The notes under the pieces were generated by a model. That model did no database searches. It was not told the origin of the DNA and worked only from the letters and a program-made list of their open reading frames with translations. 52,528 nt of DNA, taken from positions 1 through 52,528 of the forward strand of contig CAMDLY010000014.1 in NCBI GenBank assembly GCA_945902115.1. Direction: 5' to 3'. Below are positions 16,974 to 26,468 of the stretch, piece after piece. The position numbers and the translations under genes were made by a program. The DNA comes from Lishizhenia tianjinensis. Its GTDB lineage: Bacteria > Bacteroidota > Bacteroidia > Flavobacteriales_D > Crocinitomicaceae. Position 1 is the first letter of the stretch. Every line of letters begins with the position of its first letter.

Positions 16974-19900
16974 TTATTGTTTAATAAATGATGTGTGATA
17001 CACTCCTTCTGTTGCCTTAATTCTTATTTTATAGAATCCTAAAACAAGTGACGTAACATCAATCTCTGTTGAGTTTGTTCCGCCGACTAATTTTTTCAAT
17101 ACCTGTCTTCCGCTGTTATCGAAGATTTCAATTGCTTCAAATGAATAATTATTCATTTGTATAAACAACACGTTAGAAGTTGGATTGGGGTAAACAAGCA
17201 CAGAAGAATTTAATTCCTCAATACCAACCAAATAGTCACAAGTAGGATCTACCACAATTAATACATTTGCAGTATCAGCTGGACAAATACCATTGGAAAC
17301 TATATAATCGTAGTTAAACTGTCCTGGAAAAGCTCCCGCGGTATCTATACTTGAGGATAAAACTTGATTTTGTGGATTATACCATGTTCCTCCCAAGTCT
17401 ACATTTCCATTCAAACCAGAAAGTAAATTAAAGGGTTCATTTTTACACACCGTTATACTTCCATCAACACCCGCAGAAGATGGACTCCAAATTTTTACAG
17501 AAGCATTCTCATCATCTGCAGCACAACCATCGGATACTGTGTAGGTAAAATTGAATATTACACTAGCAAGACCGTTTGTTACGAATAAACTATCTTGCAA
17601 ACCAAGTGTAGGTATTTCTTGAGTCCAAACTCCTCCTGCATCTTGTCCTGTTATACCGGTGAAAAGATTTACAGTATCTCCATAACATACGTTCAGTAGA
17701 CTTGTAGTTGTTCCCGCATTTAGGATAATTTCGCTGATCGCAATACTATAGTTTCCTGCAACAGATATGAATCCATCATGCATTAAATAATATTCTAGTC
17801 CTGGAGTAAGGCCACATACGGTAAAGTTAGGTGCCACACTCGTTCCTTGTATTGCGTTGTCATTTGCTCCGACTAAATCAGTAGGTACAATTGATAAGCA
17901 AGAAGCAGGGTCATAAACTGCTATCTGCCCGTTATAGTTGGTTGCTATGCCGTCAATCCTAATATCACCAGATGGTGGAGCAACAAATTTAAACCAAGTG
18001 GTATTATTCACATTTGAGTTTTGCCAGCCATCCGTAGCTTGTGCGCCAGTTGCCGGGGGAGCAAGAGCCACGTCACCAACATCAACGGTTGCCCCTGTAT
18101 TATTGAACATAAAAGACACCCCATTTACAGGTAACAATTCTGCTCCACATATCGAGTCATTGGTTAAAGGCATGACAATAGAAAAAGGTCCAATAAATTG
18201 AGATGTATCACTTCCACAAACGGCCTGAACATAAACATCATAAACACCTCCTGCTAAAAATGAAGGACTAATAATGGAATCAGTTAGGTTATTATCTACC
18301 GGGATTATTGTTCCTTCGGAATACAAATCGAATCCGCCAGATCCATACTGAAGGTTAAAAGAAGTAGAAGGATAATTTGCAGAACTTGCGGTCCATGTCC
18401 ATGCGGTAAAAATAGAATCTACAGCATTCGTATTTGTCATTCCCAATGGGTTTGCGCAGTTAGGAGGTGTTAAAAAAGTCCCCGTCAAGGATAAACTCTG
18501 CAAGTTTGTATCACAATCCGCAAATATGTATATGTCATACTGCGTTAATTGCATCAGTCCGGGAATCACGGCATTTGTTGCAGTCGTGGTAATCGAAGTG
18601 CCACCAGTGGAAGGATCAAAACCATCAGGGCCGTAAATGATTGTCCAATTTGTTTCGCCCGACAATCCCGCGCTCCATTGAAAAGACACCTCGTCAGGAG
18701 AAACATATGCAATCGTAAAGTTAGTAGGCTTAGGGCAATTAGTGTAGTAAAAATGCACACAAGAGTTGTTTTGTAGATAAGTTGGGCTATTTACCGAAAC
18801 ATTAATGTTTTGAGCAGTTCCCCTAATTCCTATTTCTGCATCAGCTCCATAATCCCAAAGTGGGTTGGACATTTGAACATCTTCGTAAACAAAATAAATC
18901 TCTTGAGTTGCCTCATCAATAATCAATTCAAAATTTGCGGCATCTGGGCCATTAAAGTAATGTGCAACTGAATCCCATTGTACTACGAACTTCCTATTTG
19001 GCGCAACACCAACCGCATGTTGATAAACACCTCCGTATGGTGTATTCAAGTCTTGTGCATATGGGTATAGGGCATTGCCATTAACCATGGTATAACCTAC
19101 CTGACCAGCAAGAGTTCCTAATATAACTCCGCCATTATTTCCGACAGTAATGTTGGAGTACAATGTCCCTTGGTACAAAAATGGGAAAGGTAGTGTAACA
19201 CCTGCTTCTGAGTCATCTGTAGTATTTAAATTAGTTCCGATAGATGAAATATCAATAAATCCTTCACTTGGACATGTATTATCCCATTCGATATATTGGC
19301 CCTGACCATAGGTATTCCAAGAAATTGAACCGGCCCAATAGGATGTGTCACCCACCGTACAAACAGCTCTTACATAGGCTTGATAGAAGCTGTTGGCCGC
19401 TAAACCATTTATAGAAGTTGGAATAGTTGTTGTAGAAATAAACGTTCCCGTGCCAGGTACAAACCCCTGAGGACCATATTCAATTTGCCATTCTGTTTCA
19501 CTTCCACCGGGTGTCCAAGAAAGTGTTGCAGAGCTTGTATCAGCAATAACTAATGACAAAGCTGTAGGTTGAGGACATGTTGGAGGAGGAACTAGTTGAA
19601 CTAAATAATCTTCTGTTTCCCCCCATGTATAGGTTCCACAAGGATTTATATTGCCAATAATTGTTGTTTCCACATTAACAACTCGCATTCTTGTTATGCC
19701 AGGAGTGACATTAGCGGGAATTGTTATGATGGCTGTTTCAACATGGGGACCATTTGCTGCAGCTGCTGATTGATACACCGTTTCACCAGCATCAGTAAAC
19801 AGACCATTTTGATTGTAATCAATAAAGACTTTTATCATATTGCTGAAATTACCCCCGCAGGATCCTATTTGAACACTGAGACTATAACCTGCAGAAGCTG

Positions 19901-20984
19901 ATAAAATTGGCGCAGGGACACTTGCGGTATAGTCTGAGTACTGACTTAATACAGAACCAGGCCCACCCGTTGTAGAACAAGTAGAGGAGTTATTTAAGGT
20001 GCCTAAAGAAACATTAAATATCTCTTCATCAGCGGTGGAGGTAGCATTACTAGTACAATAACAATTTAGAAAAGAATTTGTGGATACAAAAACGAGTGAG
20101 GAGGTGTCTGAGGATGCTGAGGCCGTGCACGTAACTATGCATTGGTAGTAGGTATTTGTGATTTGAGAATTACTAAATGCTGAATTTGTTGCACCCGTAA
20201 TGTCGGTAAAATTTACACCATCTGTTGAAGATTGCCATTGATAAGTTAAACCCGAGGCTAACGTAGCGCCGTTTAAACTCAAACCAAAGTTTACCGATGG
20301 ACAAACAGCATTAGAACTACTTACCGCAGTTCCCGCTGTTGGCACTCCTGAACATGAAGTTCCAGGGACATATGAAATACGAATATTAGGTCTGTTATTT
20401 CCATAATTCGCAGTATTAAGGGTTGTGGCAGCAGAACCCGCCACATTACTTGCCTGGCCAATCGCCTTGCCCGGAGCGGCAGAATAATTGTAATTATTAG
20501 CCCCACTTGCAGTACCAAGCTTCACATGATCTGTACATATTTGAAGCGTCCCCCCTGTGTATATAAATGGTGAAGTCAAGTTAAATGATTCCCATCCTGG
20601 AGCCGGAACCGTAAATCCCTGTGAAGTATTATTGTATACACTGGTTGATGAAGCAGTTAAGGTGCCCCAAGTCGTCCCTGCATTTAAGACTGTTGCAGAA
20701 TTATTTTCCATAAAAATTTGGAAAGTATTTGGAGCTGTTATTGTTCCGGACGCTTTCTGCCACTCAACTGCGGTAATAAGAGAACCGGGAGGTATTGCCG
20801 TCAGTTCATCTGGTGTGTATATATAAGCATATTTGGAATTATTAAAGGTTGAAGTTGCGCTGCTTCTGTAGTATGGCCCGTAAAAATAACTAGCAGCAGT
20901 TCCTGTTCCAATAGTAATATTCTGTGCTAAAAGTTGAATCGTTGATACAACGACGAAAACGTTAAGAAGTAGTAATTTTTTCAT
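16974..20984 (-). CDS. Very large secreted modular protein, T9SS type A (1336 aa)
   Basis: The ATG at 20984 starts a signal peptide (MKKLLLLNVFVVVSTIQLLAQ); a start 15 codons upstream would overlap the previous terminator region. Modules in order: an N-terminal beta domain (~1-230, TIGTGTAASYFYGPYYRSS), an Ig-like domain with GLTYQWQSSTDGVNFTDITG, a GEVED domain ending WGETEDYLVQL, a fibronectin III domain with IEYGPQGFVPGTG, a nidogen-like domain (ITVGNNGGVILGTLAG ... VVQWDSVAHYF), two further fibronectin III domains, a pre-peptidase-like domain (TTWFKFVAPPSGDIRIDG), the PGQFNYDYIVSNGIC module and the sorting domain (SSVLVYPNPTSNVLFIQM ... LGFYKIRIKATEG). Domain order and sequence show it is a paralogue of its two neighbours. 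Probable surface adhesin; ligand unknown. Confidence 0.9.
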   Translation of the reverse strand: MKKLLLLNVFVVVSTIQLLAQNITIGTGTAASYFYGPYYRSSATSTFNNSKYAYIYTPDELTAIPPGSLITAVEWQKASGTITAPNTFQIFMENNSATVLNAGTTWGTLTASSTSVYNNTSQGFTVPAPGWESFNLTSPFIYTGGTLQICTDHVKLGTASGANNYNYSAAPGKAIGQASNVAGSAATTLNTANYGNNRPNIRISYVPGTSCSGVPTAGTAVSSSNAVCPSVNFGLSLNGATLASGLTYQWQSSTDGVNFTDITGATNSAFSNSQITNTYYQCIVTCTASASSDTSSLVFVSTNSFLNCYCTSNATSTADEEIFNVSLGTLNNSSTCSTTGGPGSVLSQYSDYTASVPAPILSASAGYSLSVQIGSCGGNFSNMIKVFIDYNQNGLFTDAGETVYQSAAAANGPHVETAIITIPANVTPGITRMRVVNVETTIIGNINPCGTYTWGETEDYLVQLVPPPTCPQPTALSLVIADTSSATLSWTPGGSETEWQIEYGPQGFVPGTGTFISTTTIPTSINGLAANSFYQAYVRAVCTVGDTSYWAGSISWNTYGQGQYIEWDNTCPSEGFIDISSIGTNLNTTDDSEAGVTLPFPFLYQGTLYSNITVGNNGGVILGTLAGQVGYTMVNGNALYPYAQDLNTPYGGVYQHAVGVAPNRKFVVQWDSVAHYFNGPDAANFELIIDEATQEIYFVYEDVQMSNPLWDYGADAEIGIRGTAQNINVSVNSPTYLQNNSCVHFYYTNCPKPTNFTIAYVSPDEVSFQWSAGLSGETNWTIIYGPDGFDPSTGGTSITTTATNAVIPGLMQLTQYDIYIFADCDTNLQSLSLTGTFLTPPNCANPLGMTNTNAVDSIFTAWTWTASSANYPSTSFNLQYGSGGFDLYSEGTIIPVDNNLTDSIISPSFLAGGVYDVYVQAVCGSDTSQFIGPFSIVMPLTNDSICGAELLPVNGVSFMFNNTGATVDVGDVALAPPATGAQATDGWQNSNVNNTTWFKFVAPPSGDIRIDGIATNYNGQIAVYDPASCLSIVPTDLVGANDNAIQGTSVAPNFTVCGLTPGLEYYLMHDGFISVAGNYSIAISEIILNAGTTTSLLNVCYGDTVNLFTGITGQDAGGVWTQEIPTLGLQDSLFVTNGLASVIFNFTYTVSDGCAADDENASVKIWSPSSAGVDGSITVCKNEPFNLLSGLNGNVDLGGTWYNPQNQVLSSSIDTAGAFPGQFNYDYIVSNGICPADTANVLIVVDPTCDYLVGIEELNSSVLVYPNPTSNVLFIQMNNYSFEAIEIFDNSGRQVLKKLVGGTNSTEIDVTSLVLGFYKIRIKATEGVYHTSFIKQ

Positions 20985-21009
20985 AGAATAAAAATAAGAT
21001 AGTTTAAAG

Positions 21010-21040
21010 AAAAAAAAAAGGAGAGTCAAAATAACCCTCC
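21010..21040 (-). terminator. Intrinsic terminator of the T9SS cargo gene ending at 21061
   Basis: A 7-bp stem with one G-U pair, formed by 21020-21026 and 21034-21040 around a 7-nt loop, is followed on the minus strand by ten T residues (21010-21019). Confidence 0.85.
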
Positions 21041-21060
21041 TCTCAAAAAAAAATAATCAA

Positions 21061-24000
21061 TTAATTTCTAATAATTCTGAGTATTTTAAAATTGTCATTT
21101 GCATTAATTAATACATAATATACTCCTGGCTCGTTGGTAGAAAGATCAACTGAACCGTTCGATCCTTTAACATTTCCTTGCAAAACTAATCTTCCAAAAC
21201 TATCAGTTACCTTGATTGTTACGTCAACTGATTCACTGAAAGAAATATTAAATATACCGTTGGAGGGATTAGGATTAATATTCATGGTAAACCCAAGATC
21301 ACTTAAAGATCCTAAATCAACGCTCACACAATTTGACGTATCGGAACATCCATTTGCAAAGGTTACTACACAAGCATAATCTCCACTCGCTAAAGGAGTA
21401 TAACTGTTAGTCGAAGCTCCGCTTATTGGTGAATTTGTTGAGCAATCAATCCACTGATATGAGGCTCCAACTTGGTTAAGCGTAATGTTTCCTGCTACAT
21501 CAGCTGTTGCAGATACCGTCGGTGCCGCAGCTTGAACTAGATTCAAGCTATCGTATACATCGCAGCCAAATTGATTGACACTATATTCAAAATATAACCC
21601 AGGGGCACTATACACTTGATTATTGAGTGACCAGGTATATGGAAACAGGCATGTTTCAACTAACTGATAGCTTCCACCACCATTGTTGATAACAAGGCTC
21701 AATGTAACAGTTGAGTCACATCCTGCTGAAGTTTGACCGTTAAAGGTGTAAATCCCTGTTTGTGTATAGGTCTGTCCATTCCATGTATATGAATTACATG
21801 CCGTATCAGCAACGGATACTGTTGTCGGCGTATTCAATGTTAAGTTAAGTGTAACGGTCGAATCACAACCGTTTGAGCCTTGTCCTAAATACGTGTAAAC
21901 ACCTGACTGTGTATAGGTTTGATTATTCCACACATATAACGTATTGCAAGAACTTATTGTCTCGCTGGAAGTTGTTGGATTATTCACCGTCACAGTGAAT
22001 GAGCTAGTATCCGAAACACAATTGTTTAACTCCGAAAACACCTCGTATGTAGTAGTGACAGTTGGGGAAACCTGAATTGAATTTCCACTTCCCGTTATTG
22101 CTCCATTCGCTAACCAAGTAATTTGGCCTCCAATTCCGTCGGTCACACCCAATTGCGCGGTGTCGCCTTGACAAATTGTTTGAGTTTGACCACCAACAAT
22201 CGTAGGAATTGAATTGATTGTTAAAGTAAGTGTGATTATAGAATCACAACCGTACTGATTATTTGTTGAGTATGTGTAAACTCCCGAGGAGGTATAAGGA
22301 GTTCCAAACCAAGAATAGCTACCACAAGATGTTTGACTTACTGCACTTGACGTATTAATACATAAGGTAGTATCTCTCGCGTAAAGTGACCATGTACTAA
22401 AATCTCCTAAACCGCAATTAGCTCTGTAATAAACATCATAAGCCGTATTTGGTGCTAAGCCGTTCAAGGTATAGAAACCAGAGGATGCTGTTACCGTTGC
22501 AGCTACGTTTGAAACAATAGTCCCTGTTCCTTGAACAAATCCAACAGGACCGTATTCAATGTCATAGTTCGTAGCAGCCGAGCAGCCTAAAATCCAATTT
22601 AACTGAAGAGAGGTGGCAGTCGGTGATCCCACATTGAGAGAACCTGGACTTGGACATGTTGGTGCAGGAGCAATGGTAATTAAATAATCTTCAACTTCTC
22701 CATATGAGTTGTTAGTACAAGGAGTAACATTAATACCATTTTCGAAATACATTGCGCGAACTCTTAACCTATGAGTTCCAGCCGGTGGATTACATGCAAG
22801 TGATACTGTAAACGTTGCAGAGCTACCAAGTACGCCTATAGCTCCAGATCCTGCAACCTGTCCATTTGAATACCCTATCCTTTCAGAAGCATCAAAAATC
22901 AAGTCATCATTATAATCAATCCATGCTGCATAACCTTCTGAATATTGGCCAGCATACACTGTGCAGTTATAGGAAGTAGAAGGCAATAATGTTGTAGTTA
23001 ATAATGGGTTTACAGTATAGTCTGAATATCCTGAATTTCCACTCGGACAACCTGTTCCTGAATTATTATCTAATGTGTTTAATATTACTCTAGCAATTAC
23101 ATCTCCATCTGTACAACCAAAAGTTGTTGTTGGAACACAATAACCAGTGTAAAAAGAAGTAGAACTAGACCATGGACTCACATCAGTACCGCAAACTGAA
23201 GCAACAAATACATAATATGTTGTATTTGCGTTAAGACCAGTTACGACTACTGAAGTTGTGCCTGCGGCAACTGTTCCTGTTGGTGTAGCACCAACTGCTG
23301 GTGATCCAGCTGTAGTAGACACAAAATATTGGTAACCGTTGTCTGGAGCCGGAGATGGAGCAGTCCAGGAAATTGTAGCACTAGATGCACTAACCCCTGA
23401 ATTAGAAAGAGCCGTTGGAGAAAGACAATTAGGAGCTGGGATTACATTTAATGTATAATCTTCATAAGACCCCCATGAACCAGTGTAGCAAGGTACAGCA
23501 GGACCAGTATCTTGACCACCAATTCTCATTCTATGATCGCCTAGTGGTGCTGTCAAAGGAACAGTAAAAGTAGCTGATAAAGTCGTTGGATTTGCTGCTA
23601 ATGAAGTGCCAACATAAACTTCCTCTCCAGCATCATTAAAGTCTAAATCATCATTCCAGTCAACCCAAATTTTGGTATCGTATGTGAATCCTGTTGAATA
23701 AGTAATTAATACCGTTGCAGTAGTTGTTTGAGCAACGTCGTTTGACTGTGCAGAATAATCACCATAGTTTCCTAGTTCAGCACCTGTGGTATTATTGATT
23801 GTACCAAAGGTAACATTTGTAATTCCTGTTCCATCTACAGAGATTGGCGCTGGAACACAATAACCGGTGTAGAATGTTGCACTATTGGACCACGAACTCA
23901 CCGTTGACCCACAAACGGAAGCAACGAAGACGTAGTATGTTGTATTTGGAGTTAATGCTGAAAGTACAACACTTGTAACACCTGCCGCAACAGTTCCGGT

Positions 24001-25596
24001 TGGAGTTGCTCCAATAGCAGGAGACCCAGCAGTAGTTGATACGATATATTGGTAACCATTATCTGGTGCAGGAGTAGGAGCTGTCCAAGAAACTGTTACC
24101 CCAGTTGATGTCAAAGAAGATGTTGTCAAAGCTGTTGGAGGAAGACATGATGGTGCATCAACAACATTAAAAGTAAAGTCAACATACTCACCTCTAGTTA
24201 AAGTGGCACACGGGTTAGAAGGGTTAGAATTATTGTAATCTGTTACAACTCTCATTCGATAAGAACCGTTTGGAGTTCCAACAGGAACGAGGAATGAACC
24301 GTTCGTTGTAGTTACGTATCCGGTTGTGTTAAATACACGTTCAGTGGTTTCGAAGGTCGCATTATTATTCCAGTCAATCCAAACTGCAAATCCACAAGTG
24401 GGCCCACCAGCTGTCATTGCGATATTTGTAGTGGCTCCAACGTAGTTGCTAGCTGTAAAGTTTCCAAATTGGTTATTGTAACCTCCGGCAGTTCCTGCAC
24501 CTGCAGTGTATGAAAAATTTGAGACCCCTGATGAAGTGCTAAAAGCTGAAACCCAAGAAGCTTGACTTGTCGTTGCTGGGATACACAAACACTGAGCATA
24601 AGTTCCAGCAACCACCATTACAGGAACGCTAGTTGCGGATGCCCCTCCATTCGAACATGTCGTAACGCATTGATAATAGTTCGTTGCAGTTTGCTGAGTA
24701 GTATAGGTAGAATTAGTTGCGCCGGCAATATCACTGAAGTTTGTTCCATCAGATGAGATTTGCCATTGATAAGTGACCCCACTCCCAAGATTGCTGTTAG
24801 AAAGAGATAAATTGAAATTGCTGCACGATTGAGCTACTGAAGACAGGGTATTTCCTGGTGCTGGTGCGCCAGCACAAGGGGTTTGTGGTAAAAATGTCCA
24901 AACGTCATTATCTGCTAAGCCCGTGCCATTTCCTGCTTGTGCAATGTTATTTATACCAAACTGAGTGGCAGTCGTAGAATTAAGCTGAACTCCAACGGTT
25001 GTTGAAAGTAATGGGGTTGCATTTCCGTAGGTATCAATGACATAAACCTTATTTGTTGTTTCTTCAAGTACAGCAGCCCAATAATTAAATGACAAAACAG
25101 GATTACCAATTTCGTACGAATACCAATAAACCCAAACTTGTCTGTTTGGAGCAGTTCCAAAAACGCGGTAATAGACAAAATCATTGGTGCCTAATGGTGG
25201 AGCACTTGTAAATTCGTCCCACATTGCACATATTGTGTTATTCGGCAAAGAGGCATCTGGTAAATTACCATTAACATTTGGCGGTGTACCTGTAACAGTT
25301 GCATCGAATGTTAATAATCCGTTTGCGCTAACTTTAAATTGAGTTACTGGAGTGCCATAAAAATCAAAGGCAAAAGGAAGTGCAACTGCAGGAGACCATG
25401 CGTTAGCAGCCAAAGAAGCTGCTAAACCACATGTTGTCCATCCCGCAGTTCCTGGTGCATCGCTTGTAAGATTGTAAAGACCTCCTGGATTACCAGCGTT
25501 TGCTTGAAAACTTGCGCTGTAGCTAACCTGAGCAATTGTGTTAAATACAGATAGGGAAATTAAGAATAGGAAAGTAAATCGTAAAAAATAATTCAT
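21061..25596 (-). CDS. Very large secreted modular protein with repeated GEVED and fibronectin III domains, T9SS type A (1511 aa)
   Basis: The largest gene here. The ATG at 25596 (MNYFLRFTFLFLISLSVFNT) gives a signal peptide. Modules: an N-terminal nidogen-like domain (FKVSANGLLTFDATVTG), an Ig-like domain (GVTYQWQISSDGTNFSDIAG), then GEVED-fibronectin III units in series (ending RGEYVDFTFNV, WGSYEDYTLNV, YGEVEDYLITI), then four ~45-residue repeats each with a Cys, a Trp/Tyr core and GCDSTVTL or a variant, an Ig-like segment with CSTNSPISGAS, and the sorting domain (FTMNINPNPSNGIFNISF ... PGVYYVLINANDNF). Two of the fibronectin III units are near-identical at DNA level, which points to recent internal duplication. 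Likely a cell-surface adhesin. Confidence 0.9.
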   Translation of the reverse strand: MNYFLRFTFLFLISLSVFNTIAQVSYSASFQANAGNPGGLYNLTSDAPGTAGWTTCGLAASLAANAWSPAVALPFAFDFYGTPVTQFKVSANGLLTFDATVTGTPPNVNGNLPDASLPNNTICAMWDEFTSAPPLGTNDFVYYRVFGTAPNRQVWVYWYSYEIGNPVLSFNYWAAVLEETTNKVYVIDTYGNATPLLSTTVGVQLNSTTATQFGINNIAQAGNGTGLADNDVWTFLPQTPCAGAPAPGNTLSSVAQSCSNFNLSLSNSNLGSGVTYQWQISSDGTNFSDIAGATNSTYTTQQTATNYYQCVTTCSNGGASATSVPVMVVAGTYAQCLCIPATTSQASWVSAFSTSSGVSNFSYTAGAGTAGGYNNQFGNFTASNYVGATTNIAMTAGGPTCGFAVWIDWNNNATFETTERVFNTTGYVTTTNGSFLVPVGTPNGSYRMRVVTDYNNSNPSNPCATLTRGEYVDFTFNVVDAPSCLPPTALTTSSLTSTGVTVSWTAPTPAPDNGYQYIVSTTAGSPAIGATPTGTVAAGVTSVVLSALTPNTTYYVFVASVCGSTVSSWSNSATFYTGYCVPAPISVDGTGITNVTFGTINNTTGAELGNYGDYSAQSNDVAQTTTATVLITYSTGFTYDTKIWVDWNDDLDFNDAGEEVYVGTSLAANPTTLSATFTVPLTAPLGDHRMRIGGQDTGPAVPCYTGSWGSYEDYTLNVIPAPNCLSPTALSNSGVSASSATISWTAPSPAPDNGYQYFVSTTAGSPAVGATPTGTVAAGTTSVVVTGLNANTTYYVFVASVCGTDVSPWSSSTSFYTGYCVPTTTFGCTDGDVIARVILNTLDNNSGTGCPSGNSGYSDYTVNPLLTTTLLPSTSYNCTVYAGQYSEGYAAWIDYNDDLIFDASERIGYSNGQVAGSGAIGVLGSSATFTVSLACNPPAGTHRLRVRAMYFENGINVTPCTNNSYGEVEDYLITIAPAPTCPSPGSLNVGSPTATSLQLNWILGCSAATNYDIEYGPVGFVQGTGTIVSNVAATVTASSGFYTLNGLAPNTAYDVYYRANCGLGDFSTWSLYARDTTLCINTSSAVSQTSCGSYSWFGTPYTSSGVYTYSTNNQYGCDSIITLTLTINSIPTIVGGQTQTICQGDTAQLGVTDGIGGQITWLANGAITGSGNSIQVSPTVTTTYEVFSELNNCVSDTSSFTVTVNNPTTSSETISSCNTLYVWNNQTYTQSGVYTYLGQGSNGCDSTVTLNLTLNTPTTVSVADTACNSYTWNGQTYTQTGIYTFNGQTSAGCDSTVTLSLVINNGGGSYQLVETCLFPYTWSLNNQVYSAPGLYFEYSVNQFGCDVYDSLNLVQAAAPTVSATADVAGNITLNQVGASYQWIDCSTNSPISGASTNSYTPLASGDYACVVTFANGCSDTSNCVSVDLGSLSDLGFTMNINPNPSNGIFNISFSESVDVTIKVTDSFGRLVLQGNVKGSNGSVDLSTNEPGVYYVLINANDNFKILRIIRN
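23131..23428 (-). repeat. Fibronectin III repeat copy 2 of the 1511-aa adhesin gene
   Basis: This ~298-bp stretch aligns with 23851-24148 at an exact offset of 720 bp. Both begin TGGAACACAATAACC on the plus strand and encode the same block (PAPDNGYQYxVSTTAGSPA, then TPTGTVAAG, then TTYYVFVASVCG). Confidence 0.85.
23851..24148 (-). repeat. Fibronectin III repeat copy 1 of the 1511-aa adhesin gene
   Basis: Partner of 23131-23428 at a spacing of 720 bp. The GEVED domains between the copies are more diverged than the fibronectin units. Confidence 0.85.
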
Positions 25597-25611
25597 AGCG
25601 TATATTTTAAG

Positions 25612-25619
25612 TATCTTTG
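25612..25619 (+). promoter_or_regulatory. -7 box TATCTTTG upstream of the SDR gene
   Basis: TATCTTTG is a perfect TAnnTTTG match, 49 nt before the ATG at 25669. No TTG lies at the -33 distance. It is in the divergent spacer between the adhesin gene and the SDR gene. Confidence 0.45.
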
Positions 25620-25668
25620 CAAATTTAATAAAAATATTTAATATTAACAACTGCATCACATATACATA

Positions 25669-26463
25669 ATGTTTAGTTCTTGCATTTTATCAAATAAAAT
25701 CGCCTTGGTTTGTGGTAGCACGCAAGGAATCGGAAAGGCAAGCGCCATGAAACTTGCAGAGATGGGAGCCACAATCGTTTTACTCGCGAGAAATGAGCAA
25801 AAACTCAAAGAAACTTTACTCGAATTACCGCAAACAGCCCATCAAAACCACCAGTATTTTGTAGCAGATTTTTCGAATCCAGATGCATTAAAAGCTACGA
25901 TTAACGAATTTATCAAGCAAGGAATTACAATAAATATTTTAGTTAATAATACCGGTGGTCCAAAAGGTGGACCGATTAAAGATGCGACAACAGAAGAGTT
26001 TATCAATACCTTCAACCAGCATTTAATTTGTAATCACATTCTCGTTCAAGCGCTTTATCCCGGAATGATTGAATCTGGTTATGGAAGAATCATTAATGTT
26101 ATTTCAACCTCAGTAAAGCAACCGTTACCGAACCTCGGGGTATCAAACACCATTCGAGGAGCTGTTGCCAGTTGGAGTAAGACATTGGCCAATGAGCTTG
26201 GTGAATATGGAATTACGGTCAATAATGTTTTACCAGGAGCTACAAATACGATACGTTTACAAGGAATTGCTGACGCAAAATCACAAAAAACAGGAGAAAC
26301 AGTGTCCGAAATTTTTGATGAGATGGCTTTAGAATCGCCTATGAAACGTATTGCACAACCAGAAGAAATTGCGGCAGCTATTGCCTTTCTAGCATCGCCG
26401 GAAGCGTCCTATATTAATGGTATAAATTTGCCCGTTGATGGCGGAAGAACAAAGTCCTTGTAA
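25669..26463 (+). CDS. SDR family oxidoreductase-like protein with non-canonical active site
   Basis: A 264-residue classical short-chain dehydrogenase by length and fold: cofactor loop GSTQGIG (16-22), LVNNTGGPKGGP in place of the NNAG motif, and a C-terminal LPVDGGR that is typical of FabG-like proteins. The catalytic Ser is present (S146 in VISTS), but at the position of the YxxxK pair the sequence reads S159-N-T-I-R163, so the proton-donating Tyr and the Lys are both replaced. A branch of annotated SDRs with an LSNxxR-type motif has the same change, so it is a subfamily feature rather than a mutation. Its reaction is unknown. Converges on the response regulator gene with a 5-nt gap. Confidence 0.88.
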   Translation: MFSSCILSNKIALVCGSTQGIGKASAMKLAEMGATIVLLARNEQKLKETLLELPQTAHQNHQYFVADFSNPDALKATINEFIKQGITINILVNNTGGPKGGPIKDATTEEFINTFNQHLICNHILVQALYPGMIESGYGRIINVISTSVKQPLPNLGVSNTIRGAVASWSKTLANELGEYGITVNNVLPGATNTIRLQGIADAKSQKTGETVSEIFDEMALESPMKRIAQPEEIAAAIAFLASPEASYINGINLPVDGGRTKSL

Positions 26464-26468
26464 AAGAA

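Noticed and set aside
18549-18776. Overlapping open frames within the adhesin genes on either strand (for example this one) as real genes
   Set aside because: They have no signal, domain or promoter and lie antisense or out of frame within long, clearly coding genes.
21540-24560. Regular repeats as a CRISPR array
   Set aside because: The repeats are long, in frame and encode beta-sandwich domains; there are no short identical repeats with unique spacers.
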